Shown: positions 1 to 11,180 of the stretch, one piece after another | Layout: every line of letters begins with the position of its first letter | How positions within the stretch are numbered: the first letter of the stretch is position 1 | Made by a program: the position numbers and the translations under genes | Notes under the pieces: model-generated | The model's input: only the letters and a program-made list of their open reading frames with translations | Told to the model about the DNA's origin: nothing | Databases searched by the model: none | Assembly: GCA_003194525.1 (NCBI GenBank) | Contig: NBIV01000512.1 | Coordinates: 1 to 33,830, forward strand | Direction: 5' to 3' | DNA from: Gracilariopsis chorda | Lineage: Eukaryota; Rhodophyta; Florideophyceae; Gracilariales; Gracilariaceae | Length of the DNA stretch: 33,830 nucleotides

Positions 1-33
1 ATTGTTTTTTTTTCCTTTTTCTGGTAAATTGAA

Positions 34-3000
34 ATGACGAGAAGAGGGCGACATCTAAACTCTGGTGGCGTTCGATCTAACTCAGGAGGTGCCAGAGACA
101 ATTCTGGAGGTGCCAGGTTGAACGCAGGCGGTGCAAGGCAAAACGCTGGTGGTCGTCGCGTCGGCAGTGGTAGAGCACGGGCTGGAGCTGGAAGACCCCG
201 AAGAGCACCAGCTCTTCCAGCTCCAGATGAGTTGGAGTAAATGAGAGCGGAGCACACGTTCAAGGACCTATTGTTCCAGTGGTTGAAGAAGACGAAATTA
301 CTCCTGCACCTACTTCGGTTGCAGCAGCAGTTAGCACAAGCGCCGCTGGAGCCAGTGAGTCCGCTGCCACAGATCTACCAACATCGTGCCCAATTCCTGG
401 ATTTCTGGAGTTTGTGAGGCCTTCCAAGTCACATTCCACCGCCTCCGATGCCTCCCCCTCTCCCACCGATGCCTGCAGAACAGATGCCTATTGCAATGGA
501 ATTGGAAGAGGATGAGATCATCCCTGCTCCCTCACAGCCACCGCCATCAGAGCAGCCTGCTATGCCACAAGCTGAACAATAGGAAGAACAGATGCCAGAC
601 CCGATGGAAGTGGAAGACGATGAGATCACCCCGGCTCCCTCACACCCGCCGCCGCAGCCTGCGTTGCCACAAGCTGAACAGGAAGAACAACAGATGTCCA
701 TTCCGATGGAGGTGGAAGCGGATGAGATCACACCGGCTCCCTCACACCAGCTGCAGCATCAGCCACAGCAACAGCTTGATATGACGGTCATGCACTGTGC
801 TGGGCGTCCTGATCGAGGACTCTATCGCGTGTACTATGCGTGCGATTCCGTGGCAGCTCAGGCGAGGAATGATCCGGCCATCCGTGCAAGCGTGCCGGAG
901 TTTGAGACGCTTCCCACTGCAGGTCAAAGGCGATGCGGAAGATGCGGCGAACACTCACACACGCTCTCCTCCTGCCCGTACGCGGACTGGACATTGAAAA
1001 TACATAGCTGCAAGTATTGCGGCTGTGTTTTGCTTGGCACAGAGGTCACTGGAGTGTGCTGTGGAATGAAAAATGTCAGGATGGGGCGTCACGTTCCGCA
1101 GAAGGCATAGCAGTGAGTTGGTTCGCAGTCTTTATAGCCTGAGAGCCTTCAACAGCCATTTCCTCAACTTGAATACGCTCTTCGCGACGACGCAAGCGCT
1201 CATGGACATGTCGTATGTGATGGGAGGCGGTCCCTCCTTTCTCAGACTTGAGGGCAACGCAGCTCTCGCTCTGCCCGCGCAGAACCAGAACAACACGCGC
1301 TACAGCTTTCTGTGGGGTACTCGTCCACCTTCCTTGGATCCCTCTCACTATGCGTGCCAATTTGCGTGCGTTCATTCAAGACATCAACGTACGAGACATC
1401 GTGCCCAAGTTGTACGATGTGATCCAGCTCAAGCCAGACGTGGTGCGTGAGCGGTACCGATCCATGCTTAGCACGCAACAACAACAACAAAATGCAGATA
1501 CCGCCGTCGATATCAGCATGCAGGCAGCAGAAGAGGGAGTAGTCGTACGTGGTTACGAAGGAACCCGAAGTGCCACAGTCAGTGCTCCTCACGCAGGTGC
1601 TGGGCCTCTCCCTGAAGATGCTCCTGGTGGCGGGCCAACCATGATGAGAACGCTCGTCGTGGATCCAACTGGCCTGTATCGAGTGGAGTCTCAAGTACCG
1701 CGCTTGGTAGAAGGAACCGTAACCGAAGAGCACGCTGCAGTGACGAGCGCTGCTGCTGCTGGAGCAGGGGCGACTGCGAATGCCGCAAACAATGCGCAAG
1801 TGCGGTACCGACTTCTAAAACCAGCATCCAAACTTGCAGAGAAGGGCACTTTCCCTCTTCTCTACCCGTACGGTGATCAGCACGAACCATTTGACATCGG
1901 CCTGTTCCTGGAGGCAAGGAACTCCACACAGCAAAGCTCAGATCTCAGCGTCAACGAGTGGAAGCTCCGAAAGCTCACCTGGGCTCAGAACGCGAAGCGA
2001 CGTTTGTACTCAGACAACATCCTCCTCAACAGTGGACCGTTGATGCAGATGTGGATGCTCCGCACGCACAAACATTGAGGACATGCGACTACGTTTCCTG
2101 GAGAGAGAACAACAGGCACGTATTGTACAAGAGCAAGAGATCCAGCAAGCACAGCAGCAAACAGGTCATGTGTCACCATCCCAGTTCGCGCAAATGGGAC
2201 GCATATTTCTGCCCGATGACTCGGTCAACTCAGCAGCTTACTGGAAGAACAAGCGCATGGATGTACAGGCGATCGTAGCACGGAGAGGACCGCCTTCTCT
2301 GTTCATTACAATCACCATGAACATCTGGAGAGAGGACATCTAGCGCCTTGGTATGGATACCAGCAATCGGAGTGCATTTACGGCACAGAGTAACCGCCCT
2401 CGACCGTTTGACCGACCTGATCTGATTGCAAGGGTGTACAACCAGTACGCAAACGACTTCATGAAGGACTTGGAGAAGAACTCGGAGCACATCTTCGGAT
2501 TGAAGTGCCTGGGGCTTGCATCAAAGCTCGAGTTTCAGGAGCGCAATGTGCCTCATCACCACATGCTCGTGTGGCTCGAAGGAGGCGTGATTGAAGACGT
2601 TGATGTGATCGACGAGCTGATTCGTGCAAACTTCCTCTTCCCGGTGAAGACGACGCGTTGCGTGCCCTCATTCGTTCCATGCACAGGCACCGCCACTCCA
2701 CCTATTGCCGGAATCGCGCTGGGCGTTGCAAGTTTGCATACGACCGCAACATGATTGTGCCGGAGACGTACATTGAAGAAGGAATGAATCGCGTGGTCTA
2801 CCGCAGAAGAAGGCAACATGACCTCAAGATAGTGCCGTACAACCCAACTCTGACCAAGAAGTACCGCTCTCATATCAACGTAGAGCGCACGCAAGGAGGG
2901 GGCGCAGTGGCTTATCTGATGAAGTACGCGTTTAAGCAGCCCAAAGCTCAGGAGGTGGTGCTCAATGTGAGTGATGCTAATGAGACAGGCACACACAACG

Positions 3001-4780
3001 AGCAGCAACAAGAGCCACAGGTGCAGAACGACATTCGTGCATACATGCGAGCGCGTGTGGTGGGCGCCGTCAATGCAGCTTGGAGACTTTTCGAGTTTCG
3101 ACATGTTCACATCGTACCAAAAGTAGAGCGACTGGCCATTCACTTGGAAGGAGAGCGCACATTTCTGCTGAGAGGTCCCAACCAGCTTCTTTCTGCATCA
3201 CAGCCGTCTACAATGGAGAGATACTTTGCAAGGCCCGACGCATACGCAAACCTCGACTACCTTTCGTACTTTGAAAAAGTTCGATTGTATCGCACGCTTC
3301 CAGCCCGCGTGCTTAACCAATACGACGGAGACAGCACCCAGGTGCCCACAGACGACTGCAATCCGCCCATGTACGTGATAGAGCGCACGGAAGACGAGCA
3401 GTGTGTTGCAAGGATCAGAGGTGTTTCACCGTCCGACATTGAGCTATTTGCTCTGCGCTTGCTGCTCATGAATCACGGCTCGAGCTCTTATGAAGACGCA
3501 AGGAATTTCAACGGACAGCAGTATGGAACGTATCGTGAAACTGCGATTGTAAGCGGACTGCTCGCGGACGGATCTGAGTTTGATATTGCATTCCAAGAAG
3601 CAGTGCAGATATACAGCACGCCCTCCGAACTACGACGTCTGTTGTCACACTATACCAACAAGGCGCAGACCCAGAAAAAATGGCCGTCGAAAACTGGGAG
3701 GCATTATGTAGTGACATACATACAGGAGATGAGCAGCAACGAAAGCAAGAAATGTATCGACGTGTGGTGGAGATCTCAGACCGGCATGGAGGACGACTGC
3801 TTCGCGATCACAGCTTCTTCTATCAACACCTACAGCAGGATCATACAGCATTGACTGAGGCGAATCGAGCTACAACAACTCGAGACGCACGAGTGGTGCG
3901 AAATTCGTCAACTTTGCAGTCAAGGTACGCCACCTTAAAACCTAGCCAAAGACAAGTCATTGAGACCGTCATTGCCGCATTGTAACAACGACAGGCGCTG
4001 CAGGAGCGAACAAGCACTCCTGGAAACGTGTTCTTTGTGCAAGGATCCGCAGGAACCGGGAAGACATACGTGCTCAACCTCCTTCGTGATATCGTTGAGT
4101 CGGAAGGAATGCTCGCTGAAATGACTGCTACATAATGCGGCAGCGCTGGATCTGTTTCCTGGTGAGCGCTTCACTCTTCCGTCAGCGACAACCGTTGCAA
4201 CCTGTTCGTGGACAGAACCCAGAGTCTGCCTTTGCCAGTTCTATTGTCCCCGAGTTTGCATATCAGTATGCGCCTACTGGAGTACGCCTCATAACCTGGA
4301 CTTGAAGATTGGTGTGCCAGTTATGGTCATTCGGAACGTGCTGCATCCCGCTGTGGTCAACGCAAAGCCGTTCGTAGTCGTGCGTGTCGATCAATTTACG
4401 ATGCAGTGGCTCGATTCGACGAGAACAGACAGGTGCTCGAACGACAGCTCCTGCATCGTATCGACTTCGAGTTTTCTTTCGCGGGATATTTGCATGATTC
4501 GAAGGCAGTTTCCCATTCTTCTCGCGTTTGCAGCTACCGTTCACAAAGGACAGGGAAAGACGTTGGATGGCTTGGTTGTGGATGTGCGATCCAACTTCTT
4601 CTTGCGCTGGTCGTTGTATGTCGCATTTGTCGCGCGTTCGAAGGAACGACCATGTGCTGCTCCTGCATGATCCGCAGCTTACACCCCTCGAATGCGCACA
4701 CAATTCATCCCATGCCTGTTCCCATCGCCAACCCAGTGCTGCCTGAAGCTATTCAGTTCTGCATCCCTCCACAACCGTAA
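34..4780 (+). pseudogene. Helitron Rep/helicase, copy 1 (multiply frameshifted)
   Basis: This copy of the Rep-Pif1 gene is broken by many lesions relative to copy 4. One G is missing near 231, giving an early stop at 238-240. Two bases are lost near 415 (GTGAGGCC instead of GTGAGAGGCC), near 1070 and near 1350, and two near 2067. Further single-base indels lie near 2627, 3640, 4185, 4280, 4408 and 4485. In-frame stops are TAG at 580-582, TAG at 2341-2343 and TAA at 3983-3985. Recognisable pieces are the zinc-finger segment (592-1110), the central part (1248-2078), the HUH motif region (2353-2640), the YLMKY segment (inside 2658-3640), a Walker A sequence near 4043-4066 and a helicase C-terminus (about 4302-4670). 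It cannot make a working protein as written. Many lesions are single-base, so sequence error is a real alternative to decay. Confidence 0.85.
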
Positions 4781-4881
4781 TCATATCTCTTGCATTCTTC
4801 TTTCATTGAATTAAACTACTTGCTTTTCTGCTTTTGCTTTCTCCACCCTCTTTTTCCTCACCGCTGTTTATCACTCCTCCA
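4781..4881. other. Pyrimidine-rich 3' flank, unit 1
   Basis: About 100 bases after the helicase stop are rich in C and T (CTTGCATTCTTCTTTC, CTTTTCTGCTTTTGC). They probably serve as the 3' untranslated region. I see no clear AATAAA signal. The same stretch follows the gene at 11766, 18708, 25626 and 32541. Confidence 0.4.
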
Positions 4882-6041
4882 CCGCGGCGCCCAGCGCCGC
4901 CCGCGGCCGAAGGCCGTCTCCACTTGTCTCAACACCCCCCACTCTTAATGATTTACACATGTATGAGGGGGGTTGTTGACTGACGGGAGGCGTTGCGCCA
5001 ATAAACCGCCCTGTATGCCCCTCTACGAGCATGCAAAACTGCCATTTGGCGCAACGCTCCCTACCACTTAAAAAATTCAGCAGCAGCAGCAGCAGCAAAG
5101 CTTCCTGCTTACTGGCTGGCACTCCCATAATGACTGCAGTGCCATCCAGTTACACAAAGCAACGTGTCGCGCGTTCTCATCATTGGCTGGCACTGCAGTC
5201 AATTTAGGCACCTAATAGCACCTAAACACAAATCCCTACGGCTCCACATACTCTCGGCGTCGCGGCGCCCCGTGGTTCCACGAGCGCTATTGCGAGCGCA
5301 AGCGAGCAAAGTGCTCGGAGAGCCTCCGAATGCTACTAAACACAACAAGCTACAAAAACAACGCGGCGCGCAGCGCCGCCCACGCCGAAGGCCGTTTCCA
5401 CTTGTCTCTCCATTATAAGTATTTGTTCCTCTATGAGGGGGGTGTTCTTGATTGAATGGAGGCGTTGCGCCACAGAATGCTCTTGCACGCCCCCGTTTGC
5501 CCATGCAAATCGCCCATTTGGCGCAACGCCTCCATACCATTTAAAAAATTCAGCAGCAGCAGCAGCAGCAAAGCTCCCTGCTTACTGGCTGGCACTCCTA
5601 TAGTGACTGCAGTTCCACCCAGTTACACAAAGCAACGTGTCGCGCTTTCTCATCATTGGCTGGCACTGCAGTCAACTTAGACACCTAAACACAAACCCTA
5701 ATGGCTCCACATACTCTAGGCGCCGCGGCGCCCCGTGGTTCTACGAGGGCTATTGCGAGCGCAAGCGAGCAAAATGCTCGGAGAGCCTCCGAACGCTACG
5801 AAATACACAAAGCTACAAAAAACCACGCGGCGTGCAGCGCCGCCCACGGCCGAAGGCCGTTTTCACTTGTCTCAACACCCCACTCTTAATGATTTACACA
5901 TGTATGAGGGGGGTGTTGTTGACTGACGGGAGGCGTTGCTTCACAAATTCGCTTTGCACGCCCCCGTTTGCGCATGCAAATCGCCCATTTGGCGCAACGC
6001 CTCCCCACCATTAAAAACATTCAGCAGCAGCAGCAGCAGCA
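4882..6041. repeat. Sub-repeats A, B, C of unit 1
   Basis: Three related blocks start at 4882, 5362 and 5826. Each opens with a GC-rich palindromic segment (CGCGGCG..CAGCGCCGCC then GGCCGAAGGCC), followed by a CAACACCCCCC/GGGGGGTGTTG inverted pair, a GGAGGCGTTGCGCC/GGCGCAACGCCTCC hairpin and a (CAG)6 tract. C stops after its CAG tract, so there are about two and a half repeats. This copy has several single-base losses, for example in the A-block hairpin (AACGCTCCC). No gene is seen here. Confidence 0.85.
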
Positions 6042-6075
6042 AAGCGTTCAGTTCATTAGCTGCTGCTGCTGCATG
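6022..6075. repeat. CAG/CTG inverted repeat, unit 1
   Basis: A (CAG)6 tract is followed about 20 bases later by GCTGCTGCTGCTGC, its complement, so a single strand could form a 14-bp hairpin. The same pair occurs near 13012-13062, 19953-20003 and 26872-26922, and at the right edge of the window (33781-33830). Confidence 0.75.
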
Positions 6076-6158
6076 TTGACTGTGCAATGGCTGCTGAATG
6101 GCTTGCAATACAATCAAATTGTAGTGTTAGCCACTCAGCAGCAAAACCCCGCCTGTTC

Positions 6159-6338
6159 ATTCCGACACGTGGCAAATTGCACTGCGCCAGTGCAGTGCAT
6201 TCCGACACGTGGCAATTGCACTGCGCCAGTGCAGTGCATTCCGACACGTGGCAAATTGCACTGCGCCAGTGCAGTGTATACTGAAGTTTCATTGCAGACA
6301 TGCCTGCAACAGACGTATATACTGCACTGGCGCAGTGC
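6159..6338. repeat. Variable minisatellite plus 24-bp inverted repeat, unit 1
   Basis: Three tandem 39-40 bp repeats (6159-6198, 6199-6237, 6238-6276) begin ATTCCGACACGTGG and contain the palindrome CACTGCGCCAGTG. The last overlaps the left arm (6258-6281) of an inverted repeat whose right arm is 6315-6338. The arms are 24 bases with one mismatch. Between them, TTGCAG/CTGCAA can form a smaller stem. Confidence 0.85.
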
Positions 6339-6407
6339 CAAATGCATGTCGCTTGCTGACCCTAACCACTATTTTGCATCCCATTCAGGCTTGGCCAATA
6401 GCGCAGT

Positions 6408-6809
6408 GTCGTAACCTTTTGCTACTTTGGGCACTGTTTGCTGGCCTGGGACCTAGGCAAGGCCGAGCTCGTGTGCAGGTCGCCACAAGAGTAACCCACT
6501 AAGTACCACGGATCTGGGAAAAGTCAGGTGCTCCTCTGTGGTATACTGGTCGTTTGACGGCGATCAGGAAGTCTGAGGGTTTTACCGGACCTAATACCAG
6601 CTTGCTGTGCAGGGTCCGGGGCGGCCGCCGTGTCGTACCTCTTGGGGCCGGAAAGCACACTTCGGTGTGTGAGTAAAGGCAGACCAATCCTTACAACCGG
6701 ACGCGGGTTAAACATCAAACGGCTTGAAAAACCGGCTGGGCACACTCCGCCCGTCATAATCCAACAGGAGTGTGTCGAGAGTTCCTGTGCTGCACACGAC
6801 TGCATCGGG
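6408..6809 (+). other. GC-rich block with RNA-like folds, unit 1
   Basis: This 402-base stretch is conserved in all units and has no convincing reading frame. It can form CCGGACC/GGTCCGG, a hairpin CACAC-TTCG-GTGTG (6656-6669) with the very stable UUCG loop closed by C-G, and CACACTCC/GGAGTGTG. These are features of a structured RNA. The strand and role are inferred. I could not place it in a known RNA family. Confidence 0.4.
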
Positions 6810-6822
6810 TAAATATAAGCCT

Positions 6823-6861
6823 TGCAGCAATTTGCTTTTTTTAATTGCTGCATGCGACTAG
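6823..6861 (+). other. Hairpin followed by CTAG, candidate element 3' end, unit 1
   Basis: TGCAGCAATT (6823-6832) and its exact complement AATTGCTGCA (6843-6852) flank a T-rich loop, with CTAG at 6858-6861. Helitrons end in CTRR shortly after a hairpin of this kind. The next base does not start a TC 5' end, so the assignment is tentative. Confidence 0.45.
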
Positions 6862-7009
6862 GCCCGGTGGGTGCAAAGCAACAAACTGCAACCAGTTTTT
6901 CACTTTCAACTTTGTGGTATATTGGAAATTATTCTGGAACTCTGGCAAAGTTTTTAACAGTTTACAAAAACATAGAATTGTTTTTTTTTCCTTTTTCTGG
7001 TAAATTGAA
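6862..7009 (+). promoter_or_regulatory. Leader upstream of copy 2
   Basis: This 148-base AT-rich stretch after CTAG holds GGTATATTGG, a second TATA-like site, and a T9 tract ending TCCTTTTTCTGG before GAAATGA. It is probably the 5' untranslated region and perhaps part of the promoter. Positions 1-33 are the tail of the same leader for copy 1. Confidence 0.35.
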
Positions 7010-7561
7010 ATGACGAGAAGAGGGCGACGTCTAAACTCTGGTGGCGTTCGATCTAACTCAGGAGGTGCCAGAGACAATTCTGGAGGTGCCAGGTTGAACG
7101 CAGGCGGTGCAAGGCAAAACGCTGGTGGTCGTCGCGTCGGCAGTGGTGGAGCACGGGCTGGAGCTGGAAGACCCCGAAGAGCACCAGCTCTTCCAGCTCC
7201 AGATGAGTTGGGAGTAAATGAGAGCGGAGCACACGTTCAAGGACCTATTGTTCCAGTGGTTGAAGAAGACGAAATTACTCCTGCACCTACTTCGGTTGCA
7301 GCAGCAGTTAGCACAAGCGCCGCTGGAGCCAGTGAGTCCGCTGCCACAGATCTACCAACATCGTGCCCAATTCCTGGATTTCTGGAGTTTGTGAGAGGCC
7401 TTCCAAGTCACATTCCACCGCCTCCGATGCCTCCCCCTCTCCCACCGATGCCTGCAGAACAGATGCCTATTGCAATGGAATTGGAAGAGGATGAGATCAT
7501 CCCTGCTCCCTCACAGCCACCGCCATCAGAGCAGCCTGCTATGCCACAAGCTGAACAATAG
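7010..7561 (+). CDS. N-terminal low-complexity segment of the Rep protein, copy 2
   Basis: This 183-residue open frame ends at a TAG that is GAG in copy 5, so it is the N-terminus of the larger protein and not a separate gene. Residues ~1-60 hold five NSGG/NAGG-Arg repeats followed by an Arg/Gly/Ala-rich stretch, which is strongly basic and probably binds nucleic acid. Residues ~85-183 are acidic and proline-rich, with EEDEITPAPT and EEDEIIPAPS repeats separated by a PPPPMPPPLPPMP run. No globular domain is recognisable. The next open frame begins 9 bases after the stop in the same frame. Confidence 0.6.
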   Translation: MTRRGRRLNSGGVRSNSGGARDNSGGARLNAGGARQNAGGRRVGSGGARAGAGRPRRAPALPAPDELGVNESGAHVQGPIVPVVEEDEITPAPTSVAAAVSTSAAGASESAATDLPTSCPIPGFLEFVRGLPSHIPPPPMPPPLPPMPAEQMPIAMELEEDEIIPAPSQPPPSEQPAMPQAEQ

Positions 7562-7570
7562 GAAGAACAG

Positions 7571-9328
7571 ATGCCAGACCCGATGGAAGTGGAAGACGAT
7601 GAGATCACCCCGGCTCCCTCACACCCGCCGCCGCAGCCTGCGTTGCCACAAGCTGAACAGGAAGAACAACAGATGTCCATTCCGATGGAGGTGGAAGCGG
7701 ATGAGATCACACCGGCTCCCTCACACCAGCTGCAGCATCAGCCACAGCATCAGCTTGATATGACGGTCATGCACTGTGCTGGGCGTCCTGATCGAGGACT
7801 CTATCGCGTGTACTATGCGTGCGATTCCGTGGCAGCTCAGGCGAGGAATGATCCGGCCATCCGTGCAAGCGTGCCGGAGTTTGAGACGCTTCCCACTGCA
7901 GGTCAAAGGCGATGCGGAAGATGCGGCGAACACTCACACACGCTCTCCTCCTGCCCGTACGCGGACTGGACATTGAAAATACATAGCTGCAAGTATTGCG
8001 GCTGTGTTTTGCTTGGCACAGAGGTCACTGGAGTGTGCTGTGGAATGAAAAGAATGTCAGGATGGGGCGTCACGTTCCGCAGAAGGCATAGCAGTGAGTT
8101 GGTTCGCAGTCTTTATAGCCTGAGAGCCTTCCACAGCCATTTCCTCAACTTGAATACGCTCTTCGCGACGACGCAAGCGCTCATGGACATGTCGTATGTG
8201 ATGGGAGGCGGTCCCTCCTTTCTCAGACTTGAGGGCAACGCAGCTCTCGCTCTGCCCGCGCAGAACCAGAACAACACGCGCTACAGCTTTCTGTGGGGTA
8301 CTCGTCCACCTTCCTTGGATCCCTCTCACTATGCGCGTGCCAATTTGCGTGCGTTCATTCAAGACATCAACGTACGAGACATCGTGCCCAAGTTGTACGA
8401 TGTGATCCAGCTCAAGCCAGACGTGGTGCGTGAGCGGTACCGATCCATGCTTAGCACGCAACAACAACAACAAAATGCAGATACCGCCGTCGATATCAGC
8501 ATGCAGGCAGCAGAAGAGGGAGTAGTCGTACGTGGTTACGAAGGAACCCGAAGTGCCACAGTCAGTGCTCCTCACGCAGGTGCTGGGCCTCTCCCTGAAG
8601 ATGCTCCTGGTGGCGGGCCAACCATGATGAGAACGCTCGTCGTGGATCCAACTGGCCTGTATCGAGTGGAGTCTCAAGTACCGCGCTTGGTAGAAGGAAC
8701 CGTAACCGAAGAGCACGCTGCAGTGACGAGCGCTGCTGCTGCTGGAGCAGGGGCGACTGCGAATGCCGCAAACAATGCGCAAGTGCGGTACCGACTTCTA
8801 AAACCAGCATCCAAACTTGCAGAGAAGGGCACTTTCCCTCTTCTCTACCCGTACGGTGATCAGCACGAACCATTTGACATCGGCCTGTTCCTGGAGGCAA
8901 GGAACTCCACACAGCAAAGCTCAGATCTCAGCGTCAACGAGTGGAAGCTCCGAAAGCTCACCTGGGCTCAGAACGCGAAGCGACGTTTGTACTCAGACAA
9001 CATCCTCCTCAACAGTGGACCGTTGATGCAGATGTGGATGCTCCGCACGCACACAAACATTGAGGACATGCGACTACGTTTCCTGGAGAGAGAACAACAG
9101 GCACGTATTGTACAAGAGCAAGAGATCCAGCAAGCACAGCAGCAAACAGGTCATGTGTCACCATCCCAGTTCGCGCAAATGGGACGCATATTTCTGCCCG
9201 ATGACTCGGTCAACTCAGCAGCTTACTGGAAGAACAAGCGCATGGATGTACAGGCGATCGTAGCACGGAGAGGACCGCCTTCTCTGTTCATTACAATCAC
9301 CATGAACATCTGGAGAGAGGACATCTAG
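7571..9328 (+). CDS. Rep protein, zinc-finger and central part, copy 2
   Basis: This 585-residue open frame starts at an internal Met just after the TAG and ends at a second TAG where copies 4 and 5 have CAG (Gln). It holds two further DEITPAPS repeats, a CX2CX4HX4C zinc knuckle (C115, C118, H123, C128), a second CxxC...CC finger (C140, C143, C156, C157) and the start of the Helitron-like N domain, including the YGDQHEPFD and SLFITITMN segments. The Helitron family usually has cysteine fingers ahead of its Rep domain, which fits. The segment is truncated before the HUH motif. Confidence 0.7.
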   Translation: MPDPMEVEDDEITPAPSHPPPQPALPQAEQEEQQMSIPMEVEADEITPAPSHQLQHQPQHQLDMTVMHCAGRPDRGLYRVYYACDSVAAQARNDPAIRASVPEFETLPTAGQRRCGRCGEHSHTLSSCPYADWTLKIHSCKYCGCVLLGTEVTGVCCGMKRMSGWGVTFRRRHSSELVRSLYSLRAFHSHFLNLNTLFATTQALMDMSYVMGGGPSFLRLEGNAALALPAQNQNNTRYSFLWGTRPPSLDPSHYARANLRAFIQDINVRDIVPKLYDVIQLKPDVVRERYRSMLSTQQQQQNADTAVDISMQAAEEGVVVRGYEGTRSATVSAPHAGAGPLPEDAPGGGPTMMRTLVVDPTGLYRVESQVPRLVEGTVTEEHAAVTSAAAAGAGATANAANNAQVRYRLLKPASKLAEKGTFPLLYPYGDQHEPFDIGLFLEARNSTQQSSDLSVNEWKLRKLTWAQNAKRRLYSDNILLNSGPLMQMWMLRTHTNIEDMRLRFLEREQQARIVQEQEIQQAQQQTGHVSPSQFAQMGRIFLPDDSVNSAAYWKNKRMDVQAIVARRGPPSLFITITMNIWREDI

Positions 9329-9337
9329 CGCCTTGGT

Positions 9338-10972
9338 ATGGATACCAGCAATCGGAGTGCATTTACGGCACAGAGTAACCGCCCTCGACCGTTTGACCGA
9401 CCTGATCTGATTGCAAGGGTGTACAACCAGTACGCAAACGACTTCATGAAGGACTTGGAGAAGAACTCGGAGCACATCTTCGGATTGAAGTGCCTGGGGC
9501 TTGCATCAAAGCTCGAGTTTCAGGAGCGCAATGTGCCTCATCACCACATGCTCGTGTGGCTCGAAGGAGGCGTGATTGAAGACGTTGATGTGATCGACGA
9601 GCTGATTCGTGCAAAACTTCCTCTTCCCGGTGAAGACGACGCGTTGCGTGCCCTCATTCGTTCCATGCACAGGCACCGCCACTCCACCTATTGCCGGAAT
9701 CGCGCTGGGCGTTGCAAGTTTGCATACGACCGCAACATGATTGTGCCGGAGACGTACATTGAAGAAGGAATGAATCGCGTGGTCTACCGCAGAAGAAGGC
9801 AACATGACCTCAAGATAGTGCCGTACAACCCAACTCTGACCAAGAAGTACCGCTCTCATATCAACGTAGAGCGCACGCAAGGAGGGGGCGCAGTGGCTTA
9901 TCTGATGAAGTACGCGTTTAAGCAGCCCAAAGCTCAGGAGGTGGTGCTCAATGTGAGTGATGCTAATGAGACAGGCACACACAACGAGCAGCAACAAGAG
10001 CCACAGGTGCAGAACGACATTCGTGCATACATGCGAGCGCGTGTGGTGGGCGCCGTCAATGCAGCTTGGAGACTTTTCGAGTTTCGACATGTTCACATCG
10101 TACCAAAAGTAGAGCGACTGGCCATTCACTTGGAAGGAGAGCGCACATTTCTGCTGAGAGGTCCCAACCAGCTTCTTTCTGCATCACAGCCGTCTACAAT
10201 GGAGAGATACTTTGCAAGGCCCGACGCATACGCAAACCTCGACTACCTTTCGTACTTTGAAAAAGTTCGATTGTATCGCACGCTTCCAGCCCGCGTGCTT
10301 AACCAATACGACGGAGACAGCACCCAGGTGCCCACAGACGACTGCAATCCGCCCATGTACGTGATAGAGCGCACGGAAGACGAGCAGTGTGTTGCAAGGA
10401 TCAGAGGTGTTTCACCGTCCGACATTGAGCTATTTGCTCTGCGCTTGCTGCTCATGAATCACGGCTCGAGCTCTTATGAAGACGCAAGGAATTTCAACGG
10501 ACAGCAGTATGGAACGTATCGTGAAACTGAGATTGTAAGCGGACTGCTCGCGGACGGATCTGAGTTTGATATTGCATTCCAAGAAGCAGTGCAGATATAC
10601 AGCACGCCCTCCGAACTACGACGTCTGTTTGTCACACTATACCAACAAGGCGCAGACCCAGAAAAAATGGCCGTCGAAAACTGGGAGGCATTATGTAGTG
10701 ACATACATACAGGAGATGAGCAGCAACGAAAGCAAGAAATGTATCGACGTGTGGTGGAGATCTCAGACCGGCATGGAGGACGACTGCTTCGCGATCACAG
10801 CTTCTTCTATCAACACCTACAGCAGGATCATACAGCATTGACTGAGGCGAATCGAGCTACAACAACTCGAGACGCACGAGTGGTGCGAAATTCGTCAACT
10901 TTGCAGTCAAGGTACGCCACCTTAAAACCTAGCCAAATACAAGTCATTGAGACCGTCATTGCCGCATTGTAA
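9338..10972 (+). CDS. HUH-Rep domain segment, copy 2
   Basis: This 544-residue open frame is in the same frame as the preceding one and begins just after its TAG. It contains the Helitron catalytic core: EFQERNVPHHHMLVWL with the HUH histidines at about 68-70, and the two-tyrosine motif YLMKY (Y188, Y192). These residues in the family bind the metal and cleave and rejoin single-stranded DNA at the element ends. The later HLEGERTF...TMERYF segment is also typical of Helitron Rep proteins. The frame stops at TAA just before the helicase. The histidine motif keeps the proline usual for the family. Confidence 0.8.
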   Translation: MDTSNRSAFTAQSNRPRPFDRPDLIARVYNQYANDFMKDLEKNSEHIFGLKCLGLASKLEFQERNVPHHHMLVWLEGGVIEDVDVIDELIRAKLPLPGEDDALRALIRSMHRHRHSTYCRNRAGRCKFAYDRNMIVPETYIEEGMNRVVYRRRRQHDLKIVPYNPTLTKKYRSHINVERTQGGGAVAYLMKYAFKQPKAQEVVLNVSDANETGTHNEQQQEPQVQNDIRAYMRARVVGAVNAAWRLFEFRHVHIVPKVERLAIHLEGERTFLLRGPNQLLSASQPSTMERYFARPDAYANLDYLSYFEKVRLYRTLPARVLNQYDGDSTQVPTDDCNPPMYVIERTEDEQCVARIRGVSPSDIELFALRLLLMNHGSSSYEDARNFNGQQYGTYRETEIVSGLLADGSEFDIAFQEAVQIYSTPSELRRLFVTLYQQGADPEKMAVENWEALCSDIHTGDEQQRKQEMYRRVVEISDRHGGRLLRDHSFFYQHLQQDHTALTEANRATTTRDARVVRNSSTLQSRYATLKPSQIQVIETVIAAL

Positions 10973-11180
10973 CAACGACAGGCGCTGCAGGAGCGAACAA
11001 GCACTCCTGGAAACGTGTTCTTTGTGCAAGGATCCGCAGGAACCGGGAAGACATACGTGCTCAACCTCCTTCGTGATATCGTTGAGTCGGAAGGAATGCT
11101 CGCTGAAATGACTGCTACATAATGCGGCAGCGCTGGATCTGTTTCCTGGTGAGCGCTTCACTCTTCCGTCAGCGACAACC

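Noticed and set aside
4882..6041. CRISPR-like array
   Set aside because: Only two and a half long blocks are present, without short regular repeats or unique spacers, and the context is eukaryotic.
6408..6809. Group I intron, lariat-capping or HDV-like ribozyme in the GC-rich block
   Set aside because: Short matches such as CCGGCTGGGC and GGGTTAAAC caught the eye, but I could not build the required pairing scheme (P3/P7 or the nested double pseudoknot). The block is kept as an unassigned structured candidate.
6408..6809. rRNA or tRNA gene
   Set aside because: No cloverleaf, A/B box pair or conserved rRNA core sequence is visible.
8057..8782. 241-residue open frame on the minus strand
   Set aside because: It lies opposite the Rep coding frame, repeats in each unit at the same place, has no recognisable domain and is explained by codon bias of the real frame.
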